DNA from: Amycolatopsis oliviviridis
GTDB lineage: Bacteria; Actinomycetota; Actinomycetes; Mycobacteriales; Pseudonocardiaceae
Length of the DNA: 64,000 bases
NCBI RefSeq assembly: GCF_014654365.1
Contig: NZ_BNAY01000009.1
Location: 367,977-431,976 of the forward strand
Direction of reading: 5' to 3'
In this document: piece by piece, positions 24,071-33,392 of the stretch
How the letters are laid out: the number at the start of each line of letters is the position of its first letter
How positions within the stretch are numbered: the first letter of the stretch is position 1
Position numbers and translations under genes: made by a program
Notes under the pieces: generated by a model
What the model was told of the DNA's origin: nothing
Databases searched by the model: none
What the model saw: only the letters and a program-made list of their open reading frames with translations

Positions 24071-24664
24071 GTGACCGCCCAGCCTCGCCCCCTCTCTCGC
24101 CAGCGGTGGCTGATCCCCGTCCTCGTGGTCGTGATCTCCCTGACCGTCGGCGTCGGGCTGCTGGCACGCGATCTCTACCTCCGTCCGGAGGCCGCGCCCA
24201 CCGAACCGCTCGTCAGTGATTCGCCGACGTCGGTCGCCCCGGGGGCGCAGCCCGGCTCGCAGGCCGTCGAGGTGACGCCCGACGTCTTCGCGCATCCTCA
24301 GTACCAGAACGTCCGGCAGGTGCTGCAGGGATATTTCGACTCCATCAACGATCGCGACTATCCGAAGTGGACTTCGGTGGTCAGCCGCGAACGGGCCAAG
24401 ACCAAGACCCCGGCCGAGTGGAAGAAGGACTATCAGTCCACTCGGGACGGCAGCATCCTCGTCTACCGCATCGAGCCCGGCGCGCCGAACACGCTCCGGG
24501 TGCTCGTCGCCTTCACCAGCACCCAGGACGTCGAAGACGCCCCGGTGTATCTGCCGGAGGCGTGCATCCGCTGGCGGCTGGTGCTGCCGCTGCGGCTGGA
24601 GAGCGGTTCCTGGCGCGTAGACACCACCGACGGCGGTACGAACCCCGAACACGAAAGATGCTGA
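24071..24664 (+). CDS. Single-pass anchored protein, possibly NTF2-like fold
   Basis: 197 aa. One transmembrane helix (about 13-32) is followed by a P/S-rich spacer and an outer domain (about 75-190) with YFDSINDRDYPKWTSVVS and ACIRWRLVLPLRLESGSWRVD. That is the kind of helix-then-curved-sheet pattern seen in NTF2/SnoaL-like domains, but similarity is only by eye. TAACCT ends 6 nt before the GTG, so translation is probably leaderless. It lies 42 bp after DUF3145 and 66 bp before the P-type ATPase gene. Confidence 0.65.
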   Translation: MTAQPRPLSRQRWLIPVLVVVISLTVGVGLLARDLYLRPEAAPTEPLVSDSPTSVAPGAQPGSQAVEVTPDVFAHPQYQNVRQVLQGYFDSINDRDYPKWTSVVSRERAKTKTPAEWKKDYQSTRDGSILVYRIEPGAPNTLRVLVAFTSTQDVEDAPVYLPEACIRWRLVLPLRLESGSWRVDTTDGGTNPEHERC

Positions 24665-24730
24665 AGTAAGGGGCGACATGGTCCCCCAGGCTGACGCGGG
24701 CGTGAGCCGGGGCCGAATAGAGTCGCGGGC

Positions 24731-27091
24731 ATGGCAATTGACCAGCCGGCCGTGCTGACCGACGCCTCGAGGGGGCTCAGCAGCGAAGAGGTCGCCCAGC
24801 GGGTGGCCGCGGGCCAGACCAACACGGTCTCGACGAAGACCAGCCGGACCACCGGCGAGATCATCCGCGCGAACGTCTTCACCCGGATCAACGCGATCTA
24901 CGGGGTGCTGTTCCTGCTCATCCTGTCGACGGGGTACTTCATCGACGGGTTGTTCGGCGGTCTGATCATCGTCAACAGCGCGGTCGGCATCATCCAGGAA
25001 CTCCGGGCGAAACGGACCCTGGAGCGGCTCGCCATCGTCGGACAGGCGAAACCGACCGTCCGCCGTGACGGGAAGAGCGCCGAGATCGCCCCGGAAGACG
25101 TCGTGCTCGGGGACCTCGTCGAGCTGGGGCCCGGCGACAAGATCGTCGTCGACGGGCCGGCGCTGACCGCCGACGCGCTGGAGGTCGACGAGTCGCTGCT
25201 GACCGGGGAATCCGATCCGGTGGTCAAGCAGCCCGGCGACAAGGTGCTTTCCGGCAGCTTCGTCGTCGCGGGCAGCGGCACCTACCGCGCGGACGTCATC
25301 GGCGACGAGTCCTACGCGGCGAAACTGGCCGCGGAGGCCAGCAAGTTCACCCTGGTGAAGTCGGAGCTGCGGCAGGGCATCGACAAGATCCTCAAGTTCA
25401 TCACCTACCTGCTCATCCCGGCGGGCGCGCTGACCATCTACAACCAGCTCGCGGGCGACCAGGCGTGGCCGGACGCGCTGCGCGGCATGGTCGCGGCGCT
25501 CGTGCCGATGGTGCCCGAGGGCCTGGTGCTGATGACCAGCGTCGCGCTCGCGGTCGGCGTCATCCGGCTGGGCAAGCGCCAGTGCCTCGTGCAGGAACTC
25601 CCGGCGATCGAAGGCCTCGCCCGGGTCGACGTGGTGTGCGCGGACAAGACCGGCACGCTCACCGAGAACGCGATGCGGCTCTCCGAGGTCCGGGAGATCA
25701 CGCCGGGCCACCCGGTGGACGACGTGCTGGCCGCGCTCGCCGCCGCGGATCCCCGCCCGAACGCGAGCCTGCAGGCGATCGCCGAGGCTTACCCGACCGA
25801 TCCGGGCTGGCGGGTCACCACGACCATGCCGTTCTCTTCGGCGCGCAAGTGGAGCGGCGCGTCGTTCGGCGCAGACGGCGACTGGGTGCTCGGCGCGGCC
25901 GACGTCCTGCTGCCCGAGGGAGAGCACCGGGCGGAGGCCGAGAAGATCGGCTCACGCGGTCTGCGCGTCCTGCTGCTGGGCCGGGCCGAGCGGGCCGTCG
26001 ACGCGGCGGAGGGCCCCGGCGACGTCCAGCCGGTCGCGCTCGTGGTGCTGGAGCAGAAGGTCCGTCCCGACGCGAAGGACACTTTGGACTTCTTCGCGCA
26101 CCAGGACGTCGCGGTCAAGGTCATCTCCGGCGACAACGCCATCTCCGTGGGCGCGGTCGCGGGCACCCTCGACCTGCCGGGCGCGGACAAGCCCGTCGAC
26201 GCGCGGAAACTGCCGGAGGACGCCGAGAAGCTGGCCGACACCGTGGAGGAGCGCGCCGTCTTCGGCCGCGTGACGCCGCTGCAGAAACGCGCGATGGTCG
26301 GCGCGCTGCAGTCGAAGGGCCACACCGTCGCGATGACCGGGGACGGCGTGAACGACGTCCTCGCGCTGAAGGACGCGGACATCGGCGTCGCCATGGGCGC
26401 CGGCAGCCCGGCCACCCGCGCGGTCGCGCAGATCGTGCTGCTGGACGACAAGTTCGCCACCCTGCCGCACGTCGTCGCCGAGGGGCGGCGGGTGATCGGC
26501 AACATCGAACGCGTCTCGAACCTGTTCCTCACCAAGACGGTCTACTCGGTACTGCTGGCGCTGATGGTCGGCATCGCGCAGGTGCCGTTCCCGTTCCTGC
26601 CGCGGCACATCACGATCACCGCCTGGTTCACGATCGGCCTGCCCGCCTTCGTGCTCTCGCTGGCGCCGAACAACGAACGCGCCCGCACCGGCTTCGTCGG
26701 CAGGGTGATGCGGATGGCCGTGCCCGCCGGACTGGTCATCGCCACGGCGACCTTCGTGAGCTACCTGCTGGTGTACAAGGGATCCGGGCAGTCCGAACTG
26801 GACAAGATCCAGGCGGGGACGACCGCGCTGATCACGCTCATCACGATCGCGCTGTGGGTGCTCGGGATCGTCGCGCGGCCGTACCGGTGGTGGAAGATCC
26901 TGCTGATCGGCGGGATGGTCGTGCTGACGCTCGCGCTGTTCCTGATCCCGTTCACGCAGAAGTTCTTCGCGCTGGACCCGAGCGTGAGCGCGTACACGCT
27001 TTCGGCGTTCGCCTGTGCCGCTGTCGGGATCGTGCTGGTGGAGGCGGCCTGGTGGATCGGGCGGCATCTGGTGAAGCGCTCGGAGGCCTGA
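24731..27091 (+). CDS. ctpE: P-type cation-transporting ATPase, CtpE-like
   Basis: 786 aa. Motifs are the A-domain TGES, the phosphorylated Asp305 in DKTGTLT, and the hinge GDGVNDVLALKDADIGVAMG. The membrane helix 4 motif VPMVPEGLVLMTSVALAVG (PEGL) and lack of N-terminal metal-binding domains match mycobacterial CtpE, reported as a calcium-uptake ATPase. About ten transmembrane helices are present, six of them after the P-domain. TAGAGT ends 7 nt before the ATG with no ribosome site, indicating a leaderless transcript. Ion specificity is inferred from similarity only. Confidence 0.87.
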   Translation: MAIDQPAVLTDASRGLSSEEVAQRVAAGQTNTVSTKTSRTTGEIIRANVFTRINAIYGVLFLLILSTGYFIDGLFGGLIIVNSAVGIIQELRAKRTLERLAIVGQAKPTVRRDGKSAEIAPEDVVLGDLVELGPGDKIVVDGPALTADALEVDESLLTGESDPVVKQPGDKVLSGSFVVAGSGTYRADVIGDESYAAKLAAEASKFTLVKSELRQGIDKILKFITYLLIPAGALTIYNQLAGDQAWPDALRGMVAALVPMVPEGLVLMTSVALAVGVIRLGKRQCLVQELPAIEGLARVDVVCADKTGTLTENAMRLSEVREITPGHPVDDVLAALAAADPRPNASLQAIAEAYPTDPGWRVTTTMPFSSARKWSGASFGADGDWVLGAADVLLPEGEHRAEAEKIGSRGLRVLLLGRAERAVDAAEGPGDVQPVALVVLEQKVRPDAKDTLDFFAHQDVAVKVISGDNAISVGAVAGTLDLPGADKPVDARKLPEDAEKLADTVEERAVFGRVTPLQKRAMVGALQSKGHTVAMTGDGVNDVLALKDADIGVAMGAGSPATRAVAQIVLLDDKFATLPHVVAEGRRVIGNIERVSNLFLTKTVYSVLLALMVGIAQVPFPFLPRHITITAWFTIGLPAFVLSLAPNNERARTGFVGRVMRMAVPAGLVIATATFVSYLLVYKGSGQSELDKIQAGTTALITLITIALWVLGIVARPYRWWKILLIGGMVVLTLALFLIPFTQKFFALDPSVSAYTLSAFACAAVGIVLVEAAWWIGRHLVKRSEA

Positions 27092-27103
27092 CCCACTCCG
27101 GTT

Positions 27104-27160
27104 CTGCAATGAAGGGGCCTTTCATAGCAAAATTTGCTATGAAAGGCCCCTTCATTGCAG
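27104..27160. terminator. 57-bp perfect palindrome (terminator, first of a pair)
   Basis: Arms 27104-27131 and 27133-27160 are perfect 28-bp complements around a single central base. Each arm contains a TGAA.GG.CC.TTCA inverted core. The same core lies at 35596-35642. Confidence 0.8.
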
Positions 27161-27190
27161 CTCATGGACCGCCCACGCCCCGGCCCGAAA

Positions 27191-27243
27191 TACGTGAAGG
27201 CCCCCTTCGCCGCGTCTAACGCAGTGAAGGGGGCCTTCACGTA
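27191..27243. terminator. Second palindrome between ctpE and fabF
   Basis: Perfect 18-bp arms (27191-27208 and 27226-27243) with a 17-nt loop. Its core GTGAAGGCCCCCTTC recurs in the palindrome at 40971-41021. Two different palindromes in tandem probably insulate the convergent genes. Confidence 0.78.
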
Positions 27244-27265
27244 CTTACGAACGAAACGAACAGCC

Positions 27266-28516
27266 TCAGGCCGCCGGAGTGAACAGCAGCGCCGTGTTGT
27301 GCCCGCCGAAACCGAACGAGTTGCTGATCGCCGCGCCCAGCTCGACCTTGCGCGCCTCACCGGAGACGACGTCGAGCTGCACCTTCGGGTCCAGGTCCTC
27401 GAGGTTCAGCGTCGCCGGGATCAGGCCGTGGTAGATCGCCAGGATCGTGGCGATGCCCTCGACCGCGCCCGCACCGCCGACCAGGTGGCCGAGCGCGCCC
27501 TTGGGAGCGGTCACCACGACGTGCTCACCGACGGCGTTGCGGATCGCCGCGGCCTCGCCGACGTCGCCGACGACCGTCGAGGTCGCGTGCGCGTTGACGT
27601 GGCCGACGTCGGCCGGGGAGACCCCGGCCATCGTCATCGCCTGCCGCATGGCGGCGATCTGGCCGACGCCCTCCGGGTGGTTGCCCGTGATGTGGTAGGC
27701 GTCCGAGGTGATCCCGTACCCGCTCAGCTGCGCGTAGATCCGCGCGTTGCGGGCCTTGGCGCGGTCCGCCCGCTCCAGGATCACGACACCGGAGCCCTCG
27801 CCGAGGACGAAACCGTCACGGTTCACGTCGAACGGCCTGGACGCCTTCGTCGGGTCGTCGTTGCGGGTGGAGACCGTCCGCGCCTGGGCGAAGCCGGCGA
27901 GGGTGATCGGGTGGATGCACGATTCGGCCCCACCGGCGACCACGACGTCGGCGCGGCCCGAGCGGATCATCTCGTAGCCGGCGGCGATGCCTTCCGCGCC
28001 CGACGCGCAGGCCGACGCGGGCGAGTGCACACCGGCACGCGCTTTCAGGTCGATCCCGACGTGCGCGGCGGGACCGTTCGGCATCAGCATCGGCACGGTC
28101 AGCGGGGAGACCTTGCGGAGTCCCTGCTTGTGCAGAAGGTCGTTCTGGGAGATCAGGGTGACCGGACCGCCGACACCGGTACCGATGGTCACCCCGAGGC
28201 GCTCGGGTTCCACATCCTGATGCTCGTCGGTCGGCTGCTCGAAACCCGCGTCCGCCCAAGCCTGGCGGGCGGCGATGATCGCCACCTGCTCACAGCGGTC
28301 CAGCCGCCGGGCCTGGACCCGCGGCAGGACTTCGGACGGGTCTACGGCGAGCATGGCGCCGATCTTCACCGGCAGCTCGAGTTCGTCGACCCAGTCGGCT
28401 TCGATGCGGCGGATCCCGCTCGCCCCGGCGAGCAGTCCGTCCCACGTGGACGCGACGTCCCCGCCGAGCGGCGTGGTCGCGCCCATCCCGGTGATCACGA
28501 CGTCGATGTTGCTCAT
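27266..28516 (-). CDS. fabF: 3-oxoacyl-ACP synthase II
   Basis: 416 aa from the ATG at 28516 with GGGGAGA upstream. The nucleophile is Cys170 in SPASACASGAEG. The two catalytic histidines lie in NAHATSTVVGD and GHLVGGAGAVEG. The thiolase fold ends in SNSFGFGGHN. It condenses malonyl-ACP with a growing acyl-ACP in type II fatty acid synthesis. It is the last gene of fabD-fabH-acpP-fabF, the actinobacterial FAS II order. Confidence 0.96.
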   Translation of the reverse strand: MSNIDVVITGMGATTPLGGDVASTWDGLLAGASGIRRIEADWVDELELPVKIGAMLAVDPSEVLPRVQARRLDRCEQVAIIAARQAWADAGFEQPTDEHQDVEPERLGVTIGTGVGGPVTLISQNDLLHKQGLRKVSPLTVPMLMPNGPAAHVGIDLKARAGVHSPASACASGAEGIAAGYEMIRSGRADVVVAGGAESCIHPITLAGFAQARTVSTRNDDPTKASRPFDVNRDGFVLGEGSGVVILERADRAKARNARIYAQLSGYGITSDAYHITGNHPEGVGQIAAMRQAMTMAGVSPADVGHVNAHATSTVVGDVGEAAAIRNAVGEHVVVTAPKGALGHLVGGAGAVEGIATILAIYHGLIPATLNLEDLDPKVQLDVVSGEARKVELGAAISNSFGFGGHNTALLFTPAA

Positions 28517-28556
28517 TGGAGTCTCCCCAAGGTCGGCGCCAATCAAGAAGTCGGAC

Positions 28557-28802
28557 TTACTTGGAGTTGGCCGACACGTAGTTCACCGCGTCGCCAACGG
28601 TCTTCAGGTTCGCCAGCTCGTCGTCCGGGATCTTGACGCCGAACTTGTCCTCGGCCTGAACAGCGATCTCCACCATGGACAGCGAGTCGATGTCGAGGTC
28701 GTCCACGAAGGACTTCTCGGCGGTCACGTCGTCCTGCGCCACACCGGCGACCTCTTCGACGATCTCGGCGAGGCCGGCGAGGATCTCTGCGTTGTCTGCC
28801 AC
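28557..28802 (-). CDS. acpP: Acyl carrier protein
   Basis: 81 aa from a GTG with an AAGGGA site upstream. Acidic four-helix protein. Ser40 in DLDIDSLSMVEI receives the phosphopantetheine arm. Ends with NYVSANSK. It carries the acyl chain between the FabD, FabH and FabF enzymes encoded in the same operon. Confidence 0.95.
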   Translation of the reverse strand: MADNAEILAGLAEIVEEVAGVAQDDVTAEKSFVDDLDIDSLSMVEIAVQAEDKFGVKIPDDELANLKTVGDAVNYVSANSK

Positions 28803-28870
28803 TGGTTGTTCCCTTCTCGGTGATGCTTTCGGCTGCCTCGCGGACACGGTGCCCGCGAGGGAAGTATTCA

Positions 28871-29854
28871 TCACGGGCAGATGAAGGCCTGGCCCGCGTA
28901 GGAGAGTCCGGCCCCGAAGCCGACGGCGAGCACGACGTCGCCCTGCTTCGCGGTGCCCGCCTTGCGCATGTGGTCCAGCGCGAGGGGGATGGACGCGGAC
29001 GAGGTGTTGCCCGAGTACTTGATGTCGTCGGCCACGACCATGTCCTCGCGGGCGCCCTTGGCCCGCAGCTTCTTGGCGATGGCCTCGACGATGCGCAGGT
29101 TGGCCTGGTGCGGGATCAGGACGTCCACATCGGACGGTTCGAGCCCGGCCAGTTCCAGCGCGTGCAAGGCGATCGGCGCGATCTGCGTGGTCGCCCACCG
29201 GAAGACCGACTGGCCCTCCTGGTAGATCCACTTGTCGTCGCGCATGTAGATGAGGTCGACGTGCTCGCCCGCGCTGCCCCAGGCGACCGGCCCGATCTGC
29301 GCGGTGTCGGCCGCGCCGACCACCGCCGCGCCCGCGCCGTCGGCGAAGATGATCGCGTTCGCGCGGTCGACCGGGTCGACGTGGTCGGTGAGCTTCTCGG
29401 CGCCGATGACGAGCGCCTTCTTCGCACTGCCCGCCCGGATGAGGTCCGACGCGACCCCGAGGCCGTAGCAGAACCCGGCGCAGGCGGCGTTGAGATCGAA
29501 CGCGGCCGGATGCGTGATGCCGATCCGGTCCGCGACCTGGGCGGCGGCGTTCGGGATCTGCGTGGGCATCGTGCAGTTCGGCAGGATGACCGTGTCCACT
29601 TCGGACGGATCCACCCCGGCGTCTGCCAGCGCGGCGGTGCCCGCCTTGACCGCCATGTCGACCAGCGACTCGTCCTTCTCGGCGAACCGGCGCTCGACGA
29701 TGCCGACCCGCTCGCGGATCCACTGGTCGTTGGTGTCCATGATCTTCGAGAGATCGTCGTTGGTCACGATCTTCTCGGGCTGGAAGCTCCCGACACCGAG
29801 GATGCGGCTCCCGGCGGCGCCCTGCGCCTGCCGCAAGGTGGATCGGTCGGTCAC
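28871..29854 (-). CDS. fabH: 3-oxoacyl-ACP synthase III
   Basis: 327 aa from a GTG overlapping the fabD stop (GTGA). The catalytic triad is Cys125 (DLNAACAGFCYG), the His of IPHQANLRI and the Asn of SGNTSSASIP. It starts fatty acid synthesis by condensing acyl-CoA with malonyl-ACP; in Actinobacteria it usually accepts branched starters, which gives iso/anteiso lipids, though specificity is not visible here. The N-terminal 15 residues (TDRSTLRQAQGAAG) are an extension before the core. Confidence 0.95.
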   Translation of the reverse strand: MTDRSTLRQAQGAAGSRILGVGSFQPEKIVTNDDLSKIMDTNDQWIRERVGIVERRFAEKDESLVDMAVKAGTAALADAGVDPSEVDTVILPNCTMPTQIPNAAAQVADRIGITHPAAFDLNAACAGFCYGLGVASDLIRAGSAKKALVIGAEKLTDHVDPVDRANAIIFADGAGAAVVGAADTAQIGPVAWGSAGEHVDLIYMRDDKWIYQEGQSVFRWATTQIAPIALHALELAGLEPSDVDVLIPHQANLRIVEAIAKKLRAKGAREDMVVADDIKYSGNTSSASIPLALDHMRKAGTAKQGDVVLAVGFGAGLSYAGQAFICP

Positions 29855-30783
29855 GAAGCGTCCTCCTGCCCCTGAAGCTTCGCCAGCTCGGCGGGCGTCT
29901 TCAGTGCGATGGTGGTGGTCACGGTTCCCTTGAGCTGCCGCTTGACCAGCCCGGTCAGCGTGCCCGCCGGCGGTAGTTCGAGCGTCGAGGTGACGCCCGC
30001 GGAGACCAGACCGTCCATGGTCAGGTCCCAGCGCACCGGGCTCGTGACCTGCTTGACCAGCCGGTCGAGGTACTCGGCCCCGCTGGTGACGACCTGTCCG
30101 TCGGCGTTCGACAGCAGCGGACGCGTGGGGTCCGCCGGGGTGATCTTCGCAGCCTGCGCGGCCAGCGCTTCCTGTGCGGGTGCCATGTAGGCGGTGTGGA
30201 ACGCGCCCGCGACCTTGAGGGCGCGGACCTTGGTGCCCTCGAGCGGCTCGGCCACGATCTTCTCGATCGCGGCGGCGGCGCCCGAGGCGACGATCTGGCC
30301 GGCGCCGTTGCGGTTCGCCGCGGCGAGGCCGTGGCCGTCGAGCCAGGCGACGACCTGCTCCGGATCGCCGAGCATGACCGCGGCCATGCTCGTGGGCTCC
30401 AGCGCGCACGCCTTCGCCATCTCCGCGCCGCGGATGGCGGCCAGCGCGACGGCGTCCTCGGGGCTCAGCACCCCGGCGATGGCGGCGGCGGCCAGTTCGC
30501 CGACGGAGTGCCCGGCGACCGGCGAGTCCGCGGCGACCGGGGCTTCGCGCTGGAGGTGCTCGAACGCCAGCAGTGACAGCGCCACGATCAGCGGCTGCGT
30601 GATCGCGGTGTCCTGGATCTCTTCGGCGTCCGCTTCGGTGCCGAGGCGGATCAGGTCGAGACCGGCCCGCTCGGACCAGGCTTCGACGCGCGCGCGGGCG
30701 CCATCGAGCTCGAGCCAAGGGGTGAGCATGCCTGGGGCCTGGGAACCCTGACCGGGGGCGAGGACTGCAACTGTCACCCCCAT
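29851..30783 (-). CDS. fabD: Malonyl-CoA:ACP transacylase
   Basis: 310 aa from the ATG at 30783; an in-frame start 9 nt upstream is less likely. GQGSQ near the N-terminus, the nucleophile Ser93 in AGHSVGE, and the catalytic His in AFHTAYM mark the acyltransferase fold. It loads malonyl groups on ACP and is the first enzyme gene of the operon. The region just upstream lies between it and fasR, so it should contain the operon promoter. Confidence 0.94.
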   Translation of the reverse strand: MGVTVAVLAPGQGSQAPGMLTPWLELDGARARVEAWSERAGLDLIRLGTEADAEEIQDTAITQPLIVALSLLAFEHLQREAPVAADSPVAGHSVGELAAAAIAGVLSPEDAVALAAIRGAEMAKACALEPTSMAAVMLGDPEQVVAWLDGHGLAAANRNGAGQIVASGAAAAIEKIVAEPLEGTKVRALKVAGAFHTAYMAPAQEALAAQAAKITPADPTRPLLSNADGQVVTSGAEYLDRLVKQVTSPVRWDLTMDGLVSAGVTSTLELPPAGTLTGLVKRQLKGTVTTTIALKTPAELAKLQGQEDAS

Positions 30784-31104
30784 AGAGAACACTCTCGGCC
30801 ACCATGGTCGTGATGCCGACGTTCACCAAGTCCTGCCAGCGTAATTGTCGGAACCCTCCAAAAGCGCCTTCCTGATCTCCGCGCTTAACCCAAAAGCCTT
30901 GTCGGGTTCAACCAGCTTTCCCTATGAAGTCCGTCACTGCGCAGAGTTACCAACGGGTTTACCGGAGTCTGTGCCGGAGGCCGTCATTCGCGTGATCGGG
31001 AGCCGATTTCACGTGATTGGAGGCGGAACTCAGGCGAGTTCCGTCTCTGATCACGCGGGTTCCGTGTCCGATCACGCGTGTGCGGTGCCCGATCACGACG
31101 GCCG
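30784..31104. promoter_or_regulatory. fasR-fabD intergenic region with operator candidate and repeat array
   Basis: 321 bp between fasR and fabD, both on the minus strand. AACCC (30887-30891) and GGGTT (30904-30908) form an inverted repeat that could be a FasR site. The part nearest fasR holds the third 21-bp repeat array. No strong -35/-10 pair was identified. I see no gene here. Confidence 0.45.
31049..31097. repeat. 21-bp CACGCG repeat array III
   Basis: GATCACG begins at 31049, 31070 and 31091, exactly 21 bp apart; the first two continue GCG then T.CCG or TGCGG as in the arrays at 8379 and 13744. A GGAACTC / GAGTTCC inverted pair lies just before it. Located after the fasR stop codon. 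Confidence 0.7.
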
Positions 31105-32319
31105 TCACCAGAGGCCGCGGGCCCGGGCCAGCCGCCCGACGGTCAGCGCCACCTTCAGCACCCAGGCGTCGCGAGATTCAGCCGCGTGGCGGCCGGTGAG
31201 TTCGGCCGCCTTCCGCAGCCGGTACCGGACGGTGTTCGGATGCACGAACAGCGTCCGCGCGCAGGTTTCCAGGACGCCGCCGCTGTCGAGGTAGGTCTCC
31301 ACCGTCCGCAGCAGTGCCGGGCCCGCCTCTTCCAGTGGCCGGGCGATTTGCTCGACGAGCAGGCGTTCGGCCTCGGGGTCGCCGGACAGCGCGCGTTCCG
31401 GCAGCAGGTCGATCGATCTCGCGGGCCGCGGTGCGCCGGGCCAGCCGACGACGGCGCGCAGACCCGAGAGCGCTTCGGTCGCGCTGTGGTGCGCCTCGGC
31501 GAGGGTCGGCACCGTCGGTCCGGCGACGACCGGGCCTTCGGCGAAGGCGACGGACAGCTTGGTGAGGATCTCGCGGTCCTTGACGCTGCCTTCGGTGGGC
31601 CCGGCGACGACCACGACCAGCCGCGACCCCTGCACCGACAGCAGGACGGGCCGTCCGACCCGGGCGGCGCGGCTGCGCACCTCGAACACGACGGCGGGCG
31701 GGTCGTCCGACGTCGGGGTGCCGACCAGGGCGGTGGCGGGAGCGGCCGGATCCCAGCCGAGCGCGGCGGCGCGCGAGAGCACCGCTTCCTCGGCGTCGCC
31801 GCGGACGATGCCGTCGACGACCAGCGCCTCCAGTCGCGCGTCCCAGGCGCCGCGCGCCTCGGCGGCGGCCGCGTAGGAGTTGGCGGCGGCGAACGCGATC
31901 TCCCTGCCGTAGCGCAGGATCCCCTCGATCAGCGCGGCGCGTTCCGCCTCGTTCGCGGCGAACTCGGGCAGCTGCTCCTCGAACACCTCGATCGCCAGCC
32001 GCACCATGCCGACCGCCTGCCGCAGGCTCACCCAGCGGGAGAGTTCGGCGGGCGCCTCGCGGAACGCCTCGGTGGTGAGGGAGAGCGCCTCCTTCGCGTC
32101 GCGGAGCCAGTCGACGAAACCGGCGGCACCCGCCTGGGTGATCAACAGGACGCTCGCGCGCTGGTCGGCGGGAAGGCGGGCGAACCAGCTCAGCCGCTCT
32201 TCCATCACCGCGACGCTCGCGCTCGCGAGCCGGCCGGAGGCGTGCTCCAGCCGCCGGAGGGTCTTGGCGGACAGCCCGTGGTGCTTGGGCACACGCCGTC
32301 CGGAAGTCGCATCAGCCAT
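31105..32319 (-). CDS. fasR: PucR-type regulator of fatty acid synthesis
   Basis: 404 aa. The N-terminus (LSAKTLRRLEHASGRLASASVAVMEERL, then WFARLPADQRASVLLITQAGAAGF) and the C-terminal PucR HTH (about 345-395, ETCARTLFVHPNTVRYRLRKAAELTGR) match FasR of Streptomyces, which binds the fabDHPF promoter and activates it. The position directly upstream of fabD on the same strand is the same as in Streptomyces. The central region (about 150-330) is the GGDEF-like fold of PucR proteins without catalytic residues. Confidence 0.9.
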   Translation of the reverse strand: MADATSGRRVPKHHGLSAKTLRRLEHASGRLASASVAVMEERLSWFARLPADQRASVLLITQAGAAGFVDWLRDAKEALSLTTEAFREAPAELSRWVSLRQAVGMVRLAIEVFEEQLPEFAANEAERAALIEGILRYGREIAFAAANSYAAAAEARGAWDARLEALVVDGIVRGDAEEAVLSRAAALGWDPAAPATALVGTPTSDDPPAVVFEVRSRAARVGRPVLLSVQGSRLVVVVAGPTEGSVKDREILTKLSVAFAEGPVVAGPTVPTLAEAHHSATEALSGLRAVVGWPGAPRPARSIDLLPERALSGDPEAERLLVEQIARPLEEAGPALLRTVETYLDSGGVLETCARTLFVHPNTVRYRLRKAAELTGRHAAESRDAWVLKVALTVGRLARARGLW

Positions 32320-32648
32320 GGTCAGCCGATCCTAGTCCGACGGGCCGGGTTGCCGTCGTCCTGCGGCCTTTCGCCGCTGGTGTCCGAAGTGGACGGTCAA
32401 TGCCGGTGAATTGTGAAAGGTGTTTGCATAAAACTCGAGGCCGCCCGGCGCTCGCGTTTTTCGCTGCGCCGGACGGCCTCGTCTCCCCGGTCCCCACCGG
32501 TAGGACAAGTATGGGACTTGTGGATCTTTTCCCGCTAGCTCACTCACTCGATCGTGGGTCGCCGAGTTGCCGGTGCGGTGCCCGTGATCAACGATCCCTC
32601 GCAAGCCGCACCGGGTAGGTCGCGGATGCGCAGAGGAGGGAGTTCGCC
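32320..32648. other. Intergenic region between fasR and the MscS-like gene
   Basis: 329 bp. It has one GC-rich hairpin with 13-nt arms (GGCCGCCCGGCGC at 32439-32451 pairing with 32466-32478) and a T-rich loop. Both divergent promoters must lie here, but no clear consensus pairs were found. The short open frames here lack ribosome sites and codon bias. Confidence 0.5.
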
Positions 32649-33386
32649 GTGGGCGAGCAGCTGAAAGACGGTCTGGGACAAGCATGGAACCTTGTCGCCA
32701 CCTTCGTGCCGAAACTGGTCGGATTCCTGATCATCCTGCTCATCGGCTGGTTGATCGCGAAAGCCGTGTCAAAGGCATTGGGACTGGTTCTGTCGAAGAT
32801 CGGTTTCGGCAAGCTCATCGAGAAGACCGGACTCACCGGAACGCTCAAACAAGCGAATGTCGACGCGGGCGGGATCCTCGTCAAACTCGTGTACTACTTC
32901 ATTCTCTTGATCGCGCTGCAACTCGCGTTCGGCGTATTCGGGGAGAGCAATCCGGTCAGCGCCCTGCTCAACGACATCATCGCGTTCCTGCCGCGGATCC
33001 TGGTGGCGCTGGTCCTGGTGATCGTAGCGGCCGCCGTGGCCAAGGTCGTCCGTGATCTGGTGACCGGAGCACTCTCCACTCGGCCCGCCGGGCGGCTGCT
33101 CGGCACCATCGCCTACTGGATGATCATGGCGTTCGGCATCATCGCCGCGCTCGGCCAGGTGAACATCGCGACGGCGGTGACGGGGCCGGTCCTGATCACC
33201 GTGCTCGCCACCATCGGCGGCGTGATCGTCGTCGGCTTCGGCGGCGGCCTGATCAAGCCGGCGCAGGACCGCTGGCAGGGCTGGCTGTCCAACCTGCAGG
33301 GCCAGCTTGAGCCCGGAAGCGGCAAGCAGGAGGTCCGTTCGGAGCCGCCGACTTCGCCCGTGGGCATCAGTCGCGTAGATTCCTGA
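32649..33386 (+). CDS. MscS-like small conductance channel / conserved TM-helix protein
   Basis: 245 aa from a GTG with GGAGGGAG upstream. Four or five hydrophobic helices in the first 190 residues, the first (about 17-38) being the PF05552-type conserved TM helix, and a Gly-rich pore-like helix (LATIGGVIVVGFGGGL). The large cytoplasmic cage of true MscS is missing; the tail is only about 40 residues. It is probably a membrane tension or osmotic channel subunit. Function is family-based. Confidence 0.78.
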   Translation: MGEQLKDGLGQAWNLVATFVPKLVGFLIILLIGWLIAKAVSKALGLVLSKIGFGKLIEKTGLTGTLKQANVDAGGILVKLVYYFILLIALQLAFGVFGESNPVSALLNDIIAFLPRILVALVLVIVAAAVAKVVRDLVTGALSTRPAGRLLGTIAYWMIMAFGIIAALGQVNIATAVTGPVLITVLATIGGVIVVGFGGGLIKPAQDRWQGWLSNLQGQLEPGSGKQEVRSEPPTSPVGISRVDS

Positions 33387-33392
33387 GCATCC

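Noticed and set aside
32400..32618. 72-codon open frame in the fasR-MscS gap
   Set aside because: Contains the hairpin at 32439-32478, lacks codon bias and a ribosome site.
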